Source of the DNA: Gemmatimonadota bacterium
GTDB lineage: Bacteria; Latescibacterota; UBA2968; UBA8231
Assembly: GCA_026706505.1 (NCBI GenBank)
Contig: JAPOYQ010000445.1
Location: 1-8,508 of the forward strand
Length of the DNA stretch: 8,508 bases
Direction: 5' to 3'
In this document: positions 6,706-8,508 of the stretch, one piece after another
Position numbering within the stretch: position 1 is the first letter of the stretch
How the letters are laid out: every line of letters starts with the position of its first letter
Made by a program: the position numbers and the translations under genes
The notes under the pieces: model-generated
Databases searched by the model: none
Told to the model about the DNA's origin: nothing
The model's input: only the letters and a program-made list of their open reading frames with translations

Positions 6706-7339
6706 ATTCCTGGGCGCTAGGGGCTGAAAGTACGCCGCGGTTGGCCATGGCTTCGGCCTCGCGCACGGCGGCGCGGACGTTGGGGGCGCGGACGAGCAAC
6801 AGGCCGATTAGGGCGTCGTGGGAGTGGCCGCAGCCGAAGCGAGCTTGGTTGGGTTGGTCGGCGACCTCGTCCATCTCACCGAGGCGGATTAGGCCGCGGG
6901 CGATAGTGGTGACGCGGCGTTCCACACCGGGAGCCTGTTCGGTGGCGCGGACTTCGTACAAGCCCTGTCCGAGGCTGGCGACGGCGATGGTGGTGTTGGC
7001 CTTTTTGTCAAAAATGTGCAGCGGGCGCGGCTCTATGGGCTGATCCGGCGGCAGCTTGCAAGCCTCTAGGAAGAGCCGTTTGACCGCGAGCAGGTGCGCG
7101 TGGCCGCAGGGGAAGCGGAGCAGACCGTCGCTGGTTTGCTCCATGCCTCCGAGTACCTGCATGGCGCGGGTGACTCCGGCGACGCGCTCGGCCGCCCCGG
7201 GGAGACGGCTGTAGGTGTGGACTTGGTAGCAGGGAGAGCCAGAGTCGTCCGGGGAGTAGAGCGCAATGGAAATGTCGTCGAAGTGGGGATCCATGGAGAC
7301 CAATTCGACGCGCAAGCCAAGGTCCAAAGTCTGTGTCAT
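6704..7339 (-). CDS. unrecognised protein made of two CGHxH repeats; first gene of the methyl-transfer operon
   Basis: I do not recognise this 211-residue protein. It is two copies of a roughly 90-residue unit: about residues 20-105 and 110-195. Aligned at an offset of 90, then 92, they share FD, YxV, PG, RV, R, LGxM and D, ending in RFPCGHAH (C78, H80, H82) and RFGCGHSH (C170, H172, H174). The paired CGHxH motifs look like metal ligands. No signal peptide or membrane span is seen, so it is probably cytoplasmic. The ATG at 7339 has AGAGGA 7 bases upstream; the ATG two codons earlier (7345) is too close to that site. It is 11 bases ahead of the methyltransferase gene and directly behind the regulatory region, so it is tied to the pathway. 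It could be a small-molecule or metal handling partner; this is inference only. Confidence 0.8.
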   Translation of the reverse strand: MTQTLDLGLRVELVSMDPHFDDISIALYSPDDSGSPCYQVHTYSRLPGAAERVAGVTRAMQVLGGMEQTSDGLLRFPCGHAHLLAVKRLFLEACKLPPDQPIEPRPLHIFDKKANTTIAVASLGQGLYEVRATEQAPGVERRVTTIARGLIRLGEMDEVADQPNQARFGCGHSHDALIGLLLVRAPNVRAAVREAEAMANRGVLSAPSAQE

Positions 7340-7351
7340 CTGCATTTCCTC

Positions 7352-7380
7352 TTGACAGCAAAGCGCTAAGTTAATTTGTT
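7352..7380 (+). promoter_or_regulatory. candidate promoter for the GntR-family regulator gene
   Basis: A consensus -35 hexamer TTGACA (7352-7357) is followed, 17 bases later, by a poor -10 (TTTGTT, 7375-7380). The -10 lies within the first operator palindrome, so a bound regulator would block it. The -35 match is good and the -10 match is weak, so the call is tentative. No convincing sigma-70-like promoter was found for the opposite strand; the best pair there is TTAGCT (7395-7390) and TAACTT (7373-7368) with 16-base spacing. Confidence 0.35.
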
Positions 7381-7387
7381 AGACAAA
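7375..7387. promoter_or_regulatory. FadR-family-type operator O1
   Basis: TTTGT-TAG-ACAAA is a perfect 5-base inverted repeat around a 3-base centre and fits TNGTNNNACNA, the pattern reported for FadR-subfamily GntR regulators. It lies in the gap between the divergent regulator gene and the methyl-transfer operon, 35 bases upstream of the operon's first ATG. It also overlaps a TTG at 7376 that would otherwise serve as a far-upstream start of the regulator. Confidence 0.65.
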
Positions 7388-7394
7388 ATAGCTA

Positions 7395-7407
7395 ATGGTC
7401 AGACCAT
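7395..7407. promoter_or_regulatory. FadR-family-type operator O2
   Basis: ATGGT-CAG-ACCAT is a perfect inverted repeat containing TGGTNNNACCA, essentially the classic FadR-type core. Its centre (7401) is 20 bases from the centre of O1 (7381), about two helical turns, so two regulator dimers could bind the same face of the DNA. The site lies 74 bases upstream of the regulator's ATG. Confidence 0.7.
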
Positions 7408-7480
7408 CGGCAAATTTTTTTTCCGCGATCTGCGATTGAATACTTTGGCTCACTCTGCTAAGAAAGCCGCAGCCGCGGCC

Positions 7481-8194
7481 ATGCGCCCGGTGCAGCGCAC
7501 GTCCGTAAGCGACGAGATTATCGCGCAGATAACCGACTTAATCGAGCGCAACGTCCTCAAGCCCGGCGACAGGCTGCCGCCGGAGCGGGAGCTGTGCAAG
7601 CGCTTTCAGGTTGGGCGCTCTTCTCTGCGCGAAGCCCTGCGCTCGTTGTCCATGATGGGCCTGCTCGACGGTCGCGTGGGCGAGGGCACCTTTGTCTGCG
7701 ACAAGGGCCAATACGTGGAGCGGGCGTTGCAATGGGGGTTTTTGCTCGACGGCAAGAAACTCCAAGACCTGAGCGAGACGCGGATGATGCTCGAGTCGCA
7801 AAACGCCTATTTGGCGGCCGAGCGGGCTACCGCCGAGGATTTGGCGGCCATTGCCGATGCACTGGCCGGCATGGCTAGGGGACTGGCCGACGAGGGGCGC
7901 TTTCTCGCCAGCGATTTGCAGTTCCACCTACTTATCGCCCGGGCCACGCACAATTCCATTCTCTACAGCTTGCTCGAAACCACGCGCAACTATCTCCAAG
8001 AATGGATCAAGGAAAGTTTGGCAGAGCCGTCGCTGGCTGGCCCTCGGGCCGAACTGTCGCTGGCGGAACACCGCCAGATTTTGGAAGCATTGCAGCGGCG
8101 GGATGCAGAGGCCGCGCGGCAGGCGATGGCGGCGCACATCCGCTCCAGCAGCGGTGATTTGCAGCGGATTAGCCGTCGATCAGGGTCCGGTTGA
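7481..8194 (+). CDS. FadR-subfamily GntR transcriptional regulator (wHTH + FCD)
   Basis: From the ATG at 7481 the product has 237 residues, normal for the FadR subfamily. The N-terminal winged helix (about 8-75) shows LKPGDRLPPERELCKRFQVG, then RSSLREALRSLSMMGLLDGR and GEGTFV. The C-terminal FCD effector domain has the expected metal-site residues D145 and H149 (SDLQFH), H197 (AEHRQI) and H219 (AAHI). Family members bind a small acid or sugar-derived ligand, often metal-assisted, which releases DNA. The frame is open back to a TTG at 7376 (and a TTG at 7436), but that upstream stretch holds the two operators and reads as low-complexity AKKAAAAA, so I favour 7481 despite no good Shine-Dalgarno. 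It is transcribed away from the methyl-transfer operon, the usual position of a local regulator. Its 3' end overlaps the convergent gene by 26 bases. Confidence 0.9.
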   Translation: MRPVQRTSVSDEIIAQITDLIERNVLKPGDRLPPERELCKRFQVGRSSLREALRSLSMMGLLDGRVGEGTFVCDKGQYVERALQWGFLLDGKKLQDLSETRMMLESQNAYLAAERATAEDLAAIADALAGMARGLADEGRFLASDLQFHLLIARATHNSILYSLLETTRNYLQEWIKESLAEPSLAGPRAELSLAEHRQILEALQRRDAEAARQAMAAHIRSSSGDLQRISRRSGSG

Positions 8195-8508
8195 CGAACT
8201 CGGTGACTTCCTCGATGCGCCCCAACCCCGTTAAAATCAGGCTCTGGGCGATGCGCCGCGAGAGGCCGACGATGCGCTCGTCGTCGAGTGCGACTGGCTG
8301 GCGGCCGTCGGTCGCGCTCAACAGCAGGCAGCCGAGGTCGCGTACGGCTTGGTGTTTAACTTCCTCGGCTTTCTTGTAGCTCGCACTCTGAAAATAGCTA
8401 TTCCAGAATACATTGACGGCTTCTAAATAAGCGGCTTTTTGGGCGGTATTCTGCATGGCCTTGATGCACATATCGGCCGTGTAGAAGGCGAGATCAAAAG
8501 TGGGGTAG
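8169..8508 (-). CDS. partial gene of unknown function (C-terminal part only)
   Basis: This minus-strand frame stays open from the stop at 8171..8169 to the window edge, reading YPTFDLAFYTAD before the first internal ATG (8471), so the gene very likely begins outside the window. The visible 112 residues look soluble and mostly helical: a cluster of aromatic residues in VFWNSYFQSASY, a charged KKAEEVKH stretch, LGCLLLSATDGRQ, and a C-terminal half with GLSRRIAQSLILTGLGRIEEV. I do not recognise the family. It converges on the regulator gene and overlaps its last 26 bases, leaving no room for a terminator between them. Codon-like composition matches the GC-rich host genes. Confidence 0.6.
   Translation of the reverse strand, partial: YPTFDLAFYTADMCIKAMQNTAQKAAYLEAVNVFWNSYFQSASYKKAEEVKHQAVRDLGCLLLSATDGRQPVALDDERIVGLSRRIAQSLILTGLGRIEEVTEFVNRTLIDG

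Noticed and set aside
7376..7480. N-terminal extension of the GntR regulator from the TTG at 7376
   Set aside because: The start codon falls within operator O1 and the segment contains O2, while the encoded residues are not family-like; the ATG at 7481 gives a normal-length protein.
1..8508. CRISPR arrays, tRNA or rRNA genes, riboswitches (including cobalamin type)
   Set aside because: No repeat-spacer pattern, cloverleaf or B12-box-like sequence was seen; every gap between genes is short, the longest being the divergent region at 7340-7480.

Overview
The window is a compact bacterial segment, mostly GC-rich, with a bacterial lipoprotein, a GntR regulator and a HigBA toxin-antitoxin pair. 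Nothing in it fixes the phylum. The lipoprotein signal suggests a bacterium with lipoprotein sorting, probably Gram-negative. A corrinoid protein, its reductive activator and a folate enzyme point to an organism that moves methyl groups through cobamide and tetrahydrofolate, as many anaerobic or facultative methylotrophs and demethylating bacteria do.

The core is one minus-strand gene train from about 7339 down to 794, with gaps of about 5 to 25 bases: an unrecognised protein built from two copies of a CGHxH-containing repeat; a URO-D-superfamily (MtaA/MtbA-like) zinc methyltransferase; a methyltransferase corrinoid protein; a HigB-HigA pair; a RACo-type [2Fe-2S]/ASKHA activator of corrinoid proteins; and a methylenetetrahydrofolate reductase fused to a cysteine-rich C-terminal domain. 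The likely logic is: methylated substrate -> methyl-corrinoid protein -> methyl-THF -> methylene-THF, with RACo repairing oxidised Co(II) corrinoid. The substrate is unknown, and no MttB/MtmB/MtaB-type substrate-specific methyltransferase is present.

Divergent from this train is a FadR-subfamily GntR/FCD regulator. In the gap between them lie two inverted repeats that fit the FadR-family operator pattern TNGTNNNACNA, with centres 20 bp apart. They make a direct case that this regulator controls both itself and the methyl-transfer operon.

At the left end (minus strand) a SLHPLYT-type lipoprotein gene is followed, in the same frame past its stop, by the C-terminal tail of a VOC/glyoxalase-family gene that has lost its front. 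At the right end an unrecognised gene runs in from outside the window and overlaps the 3' end of the regulator gene. The HigBA pair and the lipoprotein gene look more AT-rich than the methyl-transfer genes and are probably later arrivals.
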